Source: Shewanella saliphila
GTDB lineage: Bacteria > Pseudomonadota > Gammaproteobacteria > Enterobacterales > Shewanellaceae
Direction of reading: 5' to 3'
Assembly: GCF_014648295.1 (NCBI RefSeq)
Contig: NZ_BMQV01000003.1
Span: 1-64,000, forward strand
DNA length: 64,000 nt
This document shows, in pieces, positions 39,126 through 47,601 of this stretch. Every line of letters starts with the position of its first letter. The first letter of the stretch is position 1. Both the position numbers and the translations under genes were made by a program. A model generated the notes under the pieces. It made no database searches, was not told the DNA's origin, and saw only the letters and a program-made list of their open reading frames with translations.

Positions 39126-40424
39126 ATGAAAGGCGTAAAGTTGCTAGTCATATTGGCATTCATGGCGGTAGGGCAGGTTTCAGCTGTCGTTGCTGAAGTC
39201 AGCCATATAAGTATAGATACTGCAGCTTTTGAGCGTGGAAAATTACCAACGCTAACTGTCAATGTAGTAACCGAACACCATGATTTATCTAGGTTAACTT
39301 TTTATTTACGTCAAATTTATCAAGATAATATCGTATTAGAAAAATTAGACGTAGAACGTCAAGGTAACGACGTATTTTTACTCAATGGTAAAGAACAACT
39401 TCGTGATCCCGACGCTGCGCTCATTGTGTCTGAGTTTCGAAATGCCAAGTGGCAACAATATTCACCCGTTCCGCTATTTAGCCCAGTCTTACAAGTGAGT
39501 AATCACCACCCTGTCGCAATCAAAAAAATGAAGTTACCTTCATCTTCAATTCCAGCTTCTACAACTACAGCTACTACTACTAATACAGTCAGTCGAGTTG
39601 TCGACTCCACTCCAGTATTAGCCCAAACCCAAGAGTTGCTAGAAGGGTGTAATATTCTTAAGCAACCAGATGACTCGTTATGGAAAATAGCAGTTAGGTA
39701 TCGTAAACAATGGAACTCTAATATTTACGGAGCAATGTTGGCATTGTACGAGTCTAATCCTCAAGCTTTTTATCAAGGCAACATTAGCATGTTGCAATTA
39801 GACAGTTCATTACGCTGTCCACCTGCAGATATATTGGTTAAGTACCAAAATGTTAAGGCCGACAGAGTGACCTTTGATAACTTAGTGGTCAGCCAACAAG
39901 GTAAAGCAACTGCGGTTGTCGCCAAGACACCGAGCCTACCTACAGTAACCACAGACAGTGTATTGGCATCAACCACTGAGGTAGAGCCTACATTGTTAGC
40001 CAGTACTCAAGAGATTGCGCCAGTTGAAAAAAGCACTCCAATAGCCATTGCCGATAACATTGCAGAGAGCATTGTTGATACCAGTATCGATATAAACGTG
40101 AGTGTAGACGCTGATGAAATGGCAGATACAACCGATGAAATGACGCTGAGCGACTCATCGCTATGTGTTATTGATAAACGCCCAGAAGATAATTTATGGC
40201 GCGTTGCAGTGCGTAATCAAAAACAATTACACACTAATGTTTATGGCACCATGTTGGCGATTTTCGATGCCAATCCGCAAGCATTCGTGAATAATAAGAT
40301 TTATTTGTTAATGGCAGATAGTGTGCTGATTTGCCCATCAGAGGCAATCTTGCAGCAGTATCAAGATGCGACAAAAGACAGGTTAGCTTATGAAGCATTT
40401 GAACAACAGCAAAGGCAACCCTAA
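39126..40424 (+). CDS. FimV-like periplasmic protein, two FimV modules
   Basis: A 432-residue paralogue of the preceding protein. AAGGA lies 7 bp before the ATG at 39126. The signal peptide (MKGVKLLVILAFMAVGQVSA) is followed by a similar N-terminal domain (EVSHISIDTAAFERGKLPTL). Two modules follow: about 174-236 (DSLWKIAVRYRKQWNSNIYG) and about 346-408 (DNLWRVAVRNQKQLHTNVYG), each bounded by conserved cysteines and NPQAF, joined by an acidic Thr/Ser-rich linker. The second module looks like an internal duplication. Genomic association with pilus genes is only loose. Function unknown; peptidoglycan binding is plausible from the LysM-like pattern. Confidence 0.65.
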   Translation: MKGVKLLVILAFMAVGQVSAVVAEVSHISIDTAAFERGKLPTLTVNVVTEHHDLSRLTFYLRQIYQDNIVLEKLDVERQGNDVFLLNGKEQLRDPDAALIVSEFRNAKWQQYSPVPLFSPVLQVSNHHPVAIKKMKLPSSSIPASTTTATTTNTVSRVVDSTPVLAQTQELLEGCNILKQPDDSLWKIAVRYRKQWNSNIYGAMLALYESNPQAFYQGNISMLQLDSSLRCPPADILVKYQNVKADRVTFDNLVVSQQGKATAVVAKTPSLPTVTTDSVLASTTEVEPTLLASTQEIAPVEKSTPIAIADNIAESIVDTSIDINVSVDADEMADTTDEMTLSDSSLCVIDKRPEDNLWRVAVRNQKQLHTNVYGTMLAIFDANPQAFVNNKIYLLMADSVLICPSEAILQQYQDATKDRLAYEAFEQQQRQP

Positions 40425-40442
40425 AGCTCAATCAAAGTTTAC

Positions 40443-40643
40443 TTAACCTGATTTCGGGATAAGGGATGAACTTATGCTATTTAAAATCAACATGTTACCC
40501 ATTTTTCACTTTCAAGCTTGTCATTTGTTCTGCTAACAAGGCGAATTGACGCGTCAATAGCTAGCCTATTGCAAGTCGATTCAACGCAGTTAGCAGGGCA
40601 AAGGACTGTTTGAAAGGCGTTTATTATCCCGAGCTCGGGTTAA
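40443..40643. repeat. Palindromic MITE-like element, about 200 bp
   Basis: Imperfect 20-bp inverted repeats end the element: TTAACCTGATTTCGGGATAA (40443-40462) and TTATCCCGAGCTCGGGTTAA (40624-40643), with 16 of 20 positions pairing. Inside, CTGCTAAC (40530-40537) pairs with GTTAGCAG (40589-40596), GCGAATTGAC roughly with GTCGATTCAACGC, and CAATAG with CTATTG around CTAG at the tip. It carries no open frame. The rpmE promoter lies just downstream. Confidence 0.7.
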
Positions 40644-40668
40644 TTATAGTAATGCTTATAAATTCTAC

Positions 40669-40697
40669 TTGTCTGAACAGAGTAGACACTGTATTAT
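40669..40697 (+). promoter_or_regulatory. rpmE: Candidate rpmE promoter
   Basis: TTGTCT (40669-40674) and TATTAT (40692-40697) are 17 bp apart, giving a start near 40704 and a leader of about 84 nt. The leader could carry L31 autoregulation, but I could not establish a structure. Confidence 0.5.
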
Positions 40698-40787
40698 CTC
40701 GCGCCTAAAACATATTGTTATTAACTGCATGTGGTGTCCAACTTCGGGTTGTGATAGCGACATGGCCTTCAATTTAAGGTACTCCAA

Positions 40788-41000
40788 ATGAAACCTGGTA
40801 TTCACCCAAATTACGCTGAAATCACTGCAACTTGTACTTGTGGTAACGTTATCAAAGTAAATTCAACTGTAGGTAAAGACTTACACTTGGACGTATGTGG
40901 TGCATGTCACCCATTCTACACTGGTACTCAGAAAGTTGTTGACACTGGCGGTCGTATCGACAAGTTCAACAAGCGTTTTGGTATGCTTGGCAAGAAGTAA
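40788..41000 (+). CDS. rpmE: 50S ribosomal protein L31, zinc-binding type
   Basis: A 70-residue ribosomal protein, [20 protein letters not shown], as in E. coli L31. The zinc site is formed by Cys16 and Cys18 (CTC) with Cys37 and Cys40 ([10 protein letters not shown]), so this is the C+ (zinc) form. It bridges the ribosomal subunits. AAGGTACTCCAA gives the ribosome binding site. It is a single-gene unit with a strong terminator. Confidence 0.98.
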   Translation: MKPGIHPNYAEITATCTCGNVIKVNSTVGKDLHLDVCGACHPFYTGTQKVVDTGGRIDKFNKRFGMLGKK

Positions 41001-41020
41001 TTGCAATGCAATTAACTTCA

Positions 41021-41047
41021 AAAAGGCGCCTTTGGCGCCTTTTTTGT
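41021..41047 (+). terminator. Terminator after rpmE
   Basis: AAAGGCGCC (41022-41030) and GGCGCCTTT (41034-41042) pair around TTT and run into TTTTTG. Confidence 0.93.
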
Positions 41048-41463
41048 TTTTAGTCTCCGCGAGCACAGCTCTTGTCGGTGTCTGCACAACTCTTCAATTG
41101 ATTTTTTTAATAGTGAAAACTTATTTTTTCACTGTAAACAATTAAAAAAAGCCTCGATGGCTCTTTATTGTTATTTAAGCAAAATAAATAACAAATAATG
41201 CGGGGAAAACGCTTTATGATCGGTAAATCTTGTTATTTTCCTACATTTTTAACTCTTTGATTTATATATATTCATGTTCGCTTATTTTGATTAACAAAAC
41301 TTAGCCCCTTTTACAGCGTCCAACACATCCTATGGCAGAGTTTTTGATTTCTATCGCCTCTGTAATAGCGTATCGTTACAAAACTTTCGATGACTTAGCA
41401 TAATCAAGATATTTGAGGCGCGAGTCACAATTTTACTACATAGCGCATTTCAGGAAATATAAA
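41048..41463. other. Intergenic region between rpmE and the malic enzyme gene
   Basis: Just over 400 bp with no supported gene. At 41146-41163 a short hairpin reads on the minus strand as a stem AAAGAGCC/GGCTTTTT followed by T residues, an orphan terminator-like element since no minus-strand gene lies beside it. GTGAAAACTTATTTTTTCAC near 41113 is another small inverted repeat. No clear promoter for the malic enzyme was recognised. Confidence 0.5.
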
Positions 41464-42711
41464 ATGTCGGATATTCGTCAACAAGCACTCGATTATCATG
41501 AATTCCCAGTACCAGGTAAAACGGCCGTTTGCCTAACTAAACCTGCCCAATCTAGCCATGACCTAGCACTCGCCTATAGCCCGGGTGTTGCAGAGCCGGT
41601 AAGAGAGATTGCTTCTAACCCTGAAAATGCTTATCGCTATACCAATAAAGGCAACACTGTTGCTGTGATTTCTAACGGAACTGCCATTTTAGGCTTAGGT
41701 AATTTAGGCCCTTTGGCATCAAAACCTGTTATGGAAGGTAAGTCACTTTTATTTAAGCGTTTTGCCAATATTGATTCAATTGACATTGAAGTTAAGCACC
41801 GTACAACTGAAGATTTCATTAATACCGTGGAAGCCATCGCCGACACATTTGGTGGCATCAATTTAGAAGATATTAAAGCGCCTGAGTGTTTTGAAATTGA
41901 GCGTGAATTAATTAAACGTTGTAACATCCCTGTGTTTCATGATGATCAGCATGGTACTGCCATTGTGACCGCTGCAGGTATGATCAATGCATTAGAAATC
42001 CAAGGCAAAAAAATTGATGATGCAGTATTTGTTTGTTTAGGTGCCGGAGCGGCAGCGATTGCATGTATGAGCATGTTTGTTAAGTGTGGTGCTTTGCGCG
42101 AAAATGTTTATATGCTCGACAGACAAGGGGTTATTCATACTCGCCGTGAAGATTTAAATGAATACAAAGCACTATTTGCTAACAATACTGACAAGCGCAC
42201 TTTGCAAGATGTGATCAAAGACGCTGATGTGTTTTTAGGTTTGTCGGGTGCAGATTTATTAACTGCGGATGATATTGCATTAATGGCACCTAATCCGGTT
42301 ATTTTTGCTTGCTCAAACCCCGACCCTGAAATTAAACCTGAATTAGCTCATGCCATTCGTAATGATCTGATTATGGGAACAGGCCGAAGCGATTACCCAA
42401 ATCAGGTGAATAATGTATTGTGCTTCCCGTTTATTTTTAGAGGCGCATTAGATGTGCGTGCTCAAGTGATTAACGATGAAATGAAATTAGCAGCGGTATA
42501 TGCCATTGCCAATTTAGCTAAAGAGCCGGTACCTGAAGAGGTATTAGCGGCGTACCCTAAAGTGAGTTCTTTGAGCTTCGGTGCTGAATATGTGTTACCT
42601 AAACCAATGGATCCGAGGTTATTGCCTAATGTCGCTCGCGCGGTATCGCAAGCCGCAATTGACTCAGGTGTAGCCAAAATCACCACGTTACCGACAGAAT
42701 ATAACGTGTAA
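41464..42711 (+). CDS. Malic enzyme (oxaloacetate-decarboxylating), short form
   Basis: A 415-residue malate dehydrogenase (decarboxylating) that makes pyruvate, CO2 and reduced NAD(P). Motifs: AYSPGVAEP with the catalytic Tyr, MEGKSLLFK with the catalytic Lys, FHDDQHGTAIV for metal binding, GAGAAAIACM in the dinucleotide-binding domain, and ACSNPDPEI. It lacks the C-terminal phosphotransacetylase-like domain of MaeB, so it is the short YtsJ-like form. The ATG at 41464 has AGGAAAT upstream; 17 open codons before it are unlikely. Cofactor (NAD or NADP) cannot be told from what I see. Confidence 0.93.
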   Translation: MSDIRQQALDYHEFPVPGKTAVCLTKPAQSSHDLALAYSPGVAEPVREIASNPENAYRYTNKGNTVAVISNGTAILGLGNLGPLASKPVMEGKSLLFKRFANIDSIDIEVKHRTTEDFINTVEAIADTFGGINLEDIKAPECFEIERELIKRCNIPVFHDDQHGTAIVTAAGMINALEIQGKKIDDAVFVCLGAGAAAIACMSMFVKCGALRENVYMLDRQGVIHTRREDLNEYKALFANNTDKRTLQDVIKDADVFLGLSGADLLTADDIALMAPNPVIFACSNPDPEIKPELAHAIRNDLIMGTGRSDYPNQVNNVLCFPFIFRGALDVRAQVINDEMKLAAVYAIANLAKEPVPEEVLAAYPKVSSLSFGAEYVLPKPMDPRLLPNVARAVSQAAIDSGVAKITTLPTEYNV

Positions 42712-42740
42712 AGTTTTCTGGCATATTGACGATGTAATAC

Positions 42741-42765
42741 AAAGGGGCTTAAGCCCCTTTGTATT
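42741..42765. terminator. Terminator after malic enzyme
   Basis: AAAGGGGCTT and AAGCCCCTTT form a perfect 10-bp palindrome 29 bp after the stop. There is little T run beyond the stem, so it may act in both directions. Confidence 0.7.
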
Positions 42766-42911
42766 ATCTAACGATTGGCGACGGGTAATAATAAATAATG
42801 TGATTGGGTTTGTAGATAAACGATTAGTGAACTTATAGAGCACAATCGTTATACTGATACGGATTTAATTGGGCTAGACCATAAGAATAAATCCAGCAGG
42901 ATAGCGGATAA

Positions 42912-44825
42912 ATGCAACTCACTAAGATCCTTACAAAAAAACTCACAAGCTTTTGGTTACTGTCGTTAGCTGCCGTCGCGTTTGTGTTTCTTCTGAGCGC
43001 AGTGATGAGTTTTATCCAGCTCACTTACAGCTTTCAGCAGCAAAAAGTGACCGAATTAGAAACCATGTTGGTCGCGCATCATAAGCAACACGGTAATAGT
43101 CAGCTTGCCACCTGGTTGCCGCCTTTATTGTCAGCGTATAATGCCATCGATTTTACATTGACCCACGATAAACAAGTTATATATCAACTCCATAAAGACA
43201 AACCTATCTTGCCCAAGAGCAGCTTAACCCTTTATCAACGTCAGTTAGATCATGGTTTAAGTTTGTCGTTAACCTTGCCTGCGCCATTTGTTCTATATCA
43301 TTTAGGTTGGTCAGAAGTCATTATTTTACTCATCGGCTTTATTGCCATTGGCCTGTTTGTGCGTTTCGGCCATCGTTGGTATTCGCGCGAACTCGATGGT
43401 ATTGAACAGCTTGCTCAGCGCAGCAAGTTAATTTTAGAGGGTAATCTAACCCAAGCTGCGCAGGTGCCAACCAATGGCAAACCTCGTTTGATTAACCGAG
43501 CGTTGACTAAACTCCTTACCGATTTAGATGATGCTCATAAAGAACGTGGCCGCTTAGACCAATTTATTCGTAAAGACACATTTTTAGATAAACAAACTCA
43601 AATTGGCAACGGTATCTTTTTTCAAAACCGTCTAGATGCATTAAGTCATAATCAAAAAATGATTGCCCACGGGGTGCTTATGTTGATCGAGTTTGACGAT
43701 GTTGACTTAGTTGAAGATAAATTGGGTGAGAGCGATTTAACCGCGATGCTAACCCTAACAACAGAAGCCATCACCGCGGTACTCGCACAATACGAAGACA
43801 GTATTTTTGCCAGAAGAAGCTACCAGCAACTCGTGATAGTGGTGCCCCAGCTCTCGTTAGCAGAGGCTGATCAGTTGGCGCAGCGAGTGCTGAAAACCTG
43901 CTTAGCCTTACCTTTTTATGGCATAGGTAATCCAGAAAACTTTTTACACCTAGGGAGTGCATTTTTTAAAGCCGGTGATTTGCAGGTGCAATTGATCGAT
44001 GAAGCCGAAATGGCCCTTCGTGCAGCGCAGTTACAGCAGGTCAACAACTGGTTTATGTATGATAAGGGCTCTGTCGATGAAGAAATTGCAAAAGGCTCAG
44101 TTCGTTGGCGCAGCTTTTTAGAAAACGCACTTGTCAGTAAACGTTTTTTTACTTTACAGCAGGCGGTTGTCGACAGTGATAACAGCATTTTACATTATGA
44201 GGTTTTCAGCCGTGCACGCGATCATCAAGGCAAGGATGTACGCGCCACTTTATTTATCCCAATGGCAAACAAGTGTGGCTTAATGCCACAGATAGAACGG
44301 CAAATACTCGAACAAGTGTTATTTTCCCTAATGCCACAAAATGATGCCACCTATTGCATTAATCTCAGTTTAGATACCTTAGTGAGCCGCGCTTTTGTGC
44401 GCTGGATACAGTCAACTCTGTTAGAGCACCGACCGCTAGCGGCGCGACTTATTTTTGAAGTGTCCGAAGACATTATCGTCAAACATCAAAAAAACACCGC
44501 TTTAGTGAAATCACTTGATATGTTACGCAAAATGGGGGCAAAACTCGCTGTGGATCATGTCGGTCAACATGTAGTTGGCACCCATTATATTCAGGAGTTT
44601 TACTTTGATTTAGTTAAGTTGCATCGCTCAATTGTTCGCCAAGTGCATCAACGTTCGGAGAATCAATTGTTTATTCGCAGTTTAATTGGTGGGCTCTATC
44701 GGGCAGAAGTGAAGGTCATTGCTGAAGGTGTGGAGAGTTTTGAAGAATGGCAAACCTTAAAGATTTTAGGGGTAAGTGCTGCTCAAGGTGAGTATTTAGC
44801 CCAAATTACAGAGGCGGAAGCTTGA
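42912..44825 (+). CDS. csrD: CsrD / MshH: degenerate GGDEF-EAL regulator
   Basis: A 637-residue inner-membrane protein. Membrane spans lie near 14-36 and 130-152, with a periplasmic part between. A HAMP-like segment follows, then degenerate GGDEF (about 215-370, with ARRSYQQL where RFGGDEF should be) and EAL domains (about 390-630, with YEVFSR in place of EAL and AVDHVGQHV in place of DDFGTGYSS). Both catalytic sites are lost, as in E. coli CsrD, which promotes RNase E decay of CsrB/CsrC RNAs; in Vibrio the same gene is called mshH. It heads the MSHA locus, and its E. coli counterpart is next to mreB, which here lies after mshQ. Confidence 0.9.
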   Translation: MQLTKILTKKLTSFWLLSLAAVAFVFLLSAVMSFIQLTYSFQQQKVTELETMLVAHHKQHGNSQLATWLPPLLSAYNAIDFTLTHDKQVIYQLHKDKPILPKSSLTLYQRQLDHGLSLSLTLPAPFVLYHLGWSEVIILLIGFIAIGLFVRFGHRWYSRELDGIEQLAQRSKLILEGNLTQAAQVPTNGKPRLINRALTKLLTDLDDAHKERGRLDQFIRKDTFLDKQTQIGNGIFFQNRLDALSHNQKMIAHGVLMLIEFDDVDLVEDKLGESDLTAMLTLTTEAITAVLAQYEDSIFARRSYQQLVIVVPQLSLAEADQLAQRVLKTCLALPFYGIGNPENFLHLGSAFFKAGDLQVQLIDEAEMALRAAQLQQVNNWFMYDKGSVDEEIAKGSVRWRSFLENALVSKRFFTLQQAVVDSDNSILHYEVFSRARDHQGKDVRATLFIPMANKCGLMPQIERQILEQVLFSLMPQNDATYCINLSLDTLVSRAFVRWIQSTLLEHRPLAARLIFEVSEDIIVKHQKNTALVKSLDMLRKMGAKLAVDHVGQHVVGTHYIQEFYFDLVKLHRSIVRQVHQRSENQLFIRSLIGGLYRAEVKVIAEGVESFEEWQTLKILGVSAAQGEYLAQITEAEA

Positions 44826-44900
44826 AAAATAGCCTATTTACGTGGTTTTGAGTGAATAGCCCTTGTTTACAATGCAATTGCATTCTATTTTAACGAGGTA

Positions 44901-44909
44901 TGCTATATT
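44901..44909 (+). promoter_or_regulatory. Candidate extended -10 promoter for mshI operon
   Basis: TGCTATATT is an extended -10 (TGn plus TATATT). The upstream AATGCAATTGCATT palindrome (44871-44884) lies where a -35 or activator site would be, but spacing to TTGCAT is 20 bp, too long for a normal promoter. A leader of about 210 nt would result. Confidence 0.4.
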
Positions 44910-45126
44910 GTAATTGCTAACAAAATTAAAACATTAGCCGTGTGTTGTATCAGGAGTTTAATCTTGGCAACGATCCGGCTAAAAAGTCATAAAATTAAAC
45001 GGGGCAATACTAACAAGTATCTTTATTAATGGTTTTTTTGAGGCTAAACAGACTTATTTGTTTCTTCATCATATTTAAAGCCAATAACCTAAAATAGTGA
45101 TCACTTTAGTGTGCATGGGACGCGTA

Positions 45127-46008
45127 ATGAGCAATGGTTTTTTGAGTAAATTGGCCTTTTGGCAATCATCCCAAACAGCAGGAGATGTTGGTGTATTTAT
45201 TACCGACAATGCATTGTGGGTTTGTTATGACGAAACTGCCGAGTCGACTCAAGTTGTTAAACAAATACCCATAATCAAGCATGATTGGAAGCAAGCATTT
45301 GAGGAGCTTAAAGCTCTGTGTGGCAAAGCTAACTTGCAACTAGTACTGTCTTTTTCGAATTACCAAATGCTACAAGCCGACAAACCCAGTGTTGAATCCT
45401 CTGAAATTGCCCAGGCATTAATTTGGGCAGTGAAAGACATGGTGTCAGAGCCAGTCGCCAATATTCACTTAGACTATTTTGAATCAAGTCTCACTCCTAG
45501 CGCTAAAGTCAGTGTTGTTGTTACCAGTCGTGATTTACTGATGCAATTGGTTGCGGCATGCGAAGAGAGTGGTTTCAGCATTGCAGGGATCACAGTCGAA
45601 GAGTTAGTGCTGCGTCATATATTGCCTAATGACAGCATGGCACATATGCTCGTTGCACATGCTCCACAAGAAGAGTTGCTACTCATGGCGGTTAAAGCGG
45701 GAGAGGTGTTAATGCAGCGCCGTGTCCGTGGCTTTAACCAACTGAACAAGGCAACATTCCAAGAGTTACAAAACAGTATTGCTGATAACTTAAGCTTAGA
45801 AATCCAACGTTCAATGGATTATTTTGAAAGTCAGCTACGCCAGGCGCCAGTGGCTTCAATTACCATTGCCTCTGATGGTGACAGCCCCTCGCTAGCCAAG
45901 TTAGTGGCTGCTAATTTTAATCAAACAGTAAACGCAGTCAATCATGATGGGGTTAGCGGTTTATTAGCTCAACTAGCGTTGCAAGAAATAGCGCGAGGTG
46001 AAGCGTGA
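45127..46008 (+). CDS. mshI: MSHA biogenesis protein MshI (PilM-like)
   Basis: A 293-residue protein corresponding to the PilM/actin-like member of the MSHA alignment complex. It has no signal peptide or clear membrane span, consistent with a cytoplasmic role. SVVVTSRDLLMQLV and SIADNLSLEIQRSMDYFESQ fit MshI. The ATG at 45127 is chosen; the frame also opens at a GTG 30 bp upstream, and neither has a strong ribosome binding site. The stop overlaps the next start as GTGA. First gene after csrD in the MSHA operon. Confidence 0.88.
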   Translation: MSNGFLSKLAFWQSSQTAGDVGVFITDNALWVCYDETAESTQVVKQIPIIKHDWKQAFEELKALCGKANLQLVLSFSNYQMLQADKPSVESSEIAQALIWAVKDMVSEPVANIHLDYFESSLTPSAKVSVVVTSRDLLMQLVAACEESGFSIAGITVEELVLRHILPNDSMAHMLVAHAPQEELLLMAVKAGEVLMQRRVRGFNQLNKATFQELQNSIADNLSLEIQRSMDYFESQLRQAPVASITIASDGDSPSLAKLVAANFNQTVNAVNHDGVSGLLAQLALQEIARGEA

Positions 46009-46625
46009 TAAAAACTAGCATAAATTTATACAGCGCCGATTTATTACCACAAAAGCAGCGATTGACGTTATCACGCTTAGTGCAGGTGTTAGTGTTGTTG
46101 GTTGTTGTCAGTATTGGTTTTTATGGTTTTGCCTTATGGCAACAAAGCGAGTTACAGACCTTACAGCAGCAAGCGAATAATAAAAAAACTCAATTAAATG
46201 CTGAAAAAAAGCAATTAGAAGCTCAAATTGCTGCACGTAAACCCAATACCGCCTTAGCCGACCAAGTCGAATTAGAAGAACAACGTTTAGCACTTAAACA
46301 GCGTTTAAAAGATGAGCTGAGTCAGCGCAAAAACCTAATTAGCCAAGGTTACTCCCCTTTATTAACAGACTTAGCTGCAGTGGCAGATGCCAACGTATGG
46401 TTGAGTCATATTAGTATTGAGCAACAAGATAATGCCCCTCAACGTATTCAGTTTGAAGGGTTTGGTCGCACACCGCAAAGTATCCCATTATGGATTGATA
46501 AGCTAAAAAATACCGTCACCTTAAAAGGATATGCTTTTTCGGCAATGACCATGGACCGCGGTGATACTCAGCCATTAATGTTCAAACTTACGAGCAAACC
46601 TTCAGATATGGAGCCCTCACAATGA
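46005..46625 (+). CDS. mshI2: MSHA biogenesis protein, PilN-like (MshI2)
   Basis: A 206-residue bitopic inner-membrane protein with the PilN pattern: short N-terminal INLYSADLLPQKQR, one span (about 27-44, VLVLLVVVSIGFYGFALW), a coiled-coil stretch rich in Gln and Lys (47-105), and a small periplasmic domain. PilN partners PilM and PilO in the alignment complex. The start is a GTG overlapping the mshI stop. The gene ends in an ATGA overlap with mshJ. Gene name follows the MshI2 label used in related bacteria. Confidence 0.85.
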   Translation: MIKTSINLYSADLLPQKQRLTLSRLVQVLVLLVVVSIGFYGFALWQQSELQTLQQQANNKKTQLNAEKKQLEAQIAARKPNTALADQVELEEQRLALKQRLKDELSQRKNLISQGYSPLLTDLAAVADANVWLSHISIEQQDNAPQRIQFEGFGRTPQSIPLWIDKLKNTVTLKGYAFSAMTMDRGDTQPLMFKLTSKPSDMEPSQ

Positions 46626-47278
46626 AGCAACAATGGGCTATCTGGTCAGAAAAATTTAACCAACTCAGTCAGCGCGAGCGGTTATTAATCTCTCTTGCCA
46701 GTATCGTGGTGATTGGGATGCTGCTGTATTTACCATTAGAGTCAATTTGGAAGCAACAGCAATCGACACAAAACCAATTGAATGGATTACAGCAAGAAAA
46801 CGACATATCACTGCAACAAATTGACTTATACCAGCAACGTTTGCAGTTAGACCCTGATAAAGATTACCAACAACGTTTGCAGTTAGTCAGCGAGCAAATG
46901 TCAGCTATTGATGCAGAATTAGACGCGCAAATGGTTGATATGGTGCCAGCGGATTATATGCCGACGGTGCTCGCTAATTTACTGGGTAATGTTAAAGGTG
47001 TGACCCTGAAATCTTTTGCTTCCATTGAGCCGACCCCGTTATTAAACATGGGCGACAATAGCCAGGTTAACTTATATAGCCATGGTATTAAGCTGGTTTT
47101 ACAAGGTGATTATTTTGCTATTTTAGATTTTGTTTCTGCGGTTGAAAACATGCCCGACAAACTGTATTGGAAGCGCATGGATTATCGTGTCGAGACTCAC
47201 CCAAAAGCGTTAGTTGAACTAGAACTTTACACACTTAGTGTGAATAAGGACTTTATTAGTGTTGCTAAACAGAATTAA
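46622..47278 (+). CDS. mshJ: MSHA biogenesis protein MshJ (PilO/GspM-like)
   Basis: A 218-residue inner-membrane protein with one N-terminal span (about 22-40, LLISLASIVVIGMLLYLPL) and a coiled coil with repeated YQQRLQL (about 48-90), then a periplasmic ferredoxin-like domain. This is the layout of PilO/GspM proteins that join PilN in the alignment complex. It overlaps the previous gene by 4 bp. The tandem QQRLQL(D/V) repeat at 75-90 is a small internal duplication. Confidence 0.88.
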   Translation: MKQQWAIWSEKFNQLSQRERLLISLASIVVIGMLLYLPLESIWKQQQSTQNQLNGLQQENDISLQQIDLYQQRLQLDPDKDYQQRLQLVSEQMSAIDAELDAQMVDMVPADYMPTVLANLLGNVKGVTLKSFASIEPTPLLNMGDNSQVNLYSHGIKLVLQGDYFAILDFVSAVENMPDKLYWKRMDYRVETHPKALVELELYTLSVNKDFISVAKQN

Positions 47279-47588
47279 CTCTATGGCATTGGCTTTTGTT
47301 GCAACGAGTCTATTGTTAGCGGCAAGTGTCAATGCGCAAAGCTTGCGTGACCCAACATTACCGGGTCAAGGGTATGCCGTTGTTACGCCCCAAAATATTT
47401 CTCAACAAAGCTTGGTACTCAATAGTATTGTCAATGGTCAGCATGCTTATGCCGTCATCAATAATAAAATTGTGGCTGTGGGTGGTAAGGTCAACAATGG
47501 ATTAACCGTATCTTCAATCGGTCAGGATAATGTAACTTTGTCAGATGGCAGAAAGCTTCAGCTTTTTCAGTCGATAACAGAGCGATAG
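47259..47588 (+). CDS. mshK: MSHA biogenesis protein MshK (PilP-like)
   Basis: A 109-residue exported protein with MshK features: DPTLPGQGY after the signal peptide and the VNGLTVSSIGQDNVTLSDGRK-type tail, a PilP-like homology region that contacts the secretin. The start is uncertain. A TTG at 47259 gives a signal peptide with an Arg in its n-region (MLLNRINSMALAFV); an ATG at 47283 gives one without a positive charge. I chose the TTG, which overlaps mshJ by 20 bp. Cleavage is likely after VNA. Confidence 0.82.
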   Translation: MLLNRINSMALAFVATSLLLAASVNAQSLRDPTLPGQGYAVVTPQNISQQSLVLNSIVNGQHAYAVINNKIVAVGGKVNNGLTVSSIGQDNVTLSDGRKLQLFQSITER

Positions 47589-47601
47589 GATTAGAATAAA
47601 A

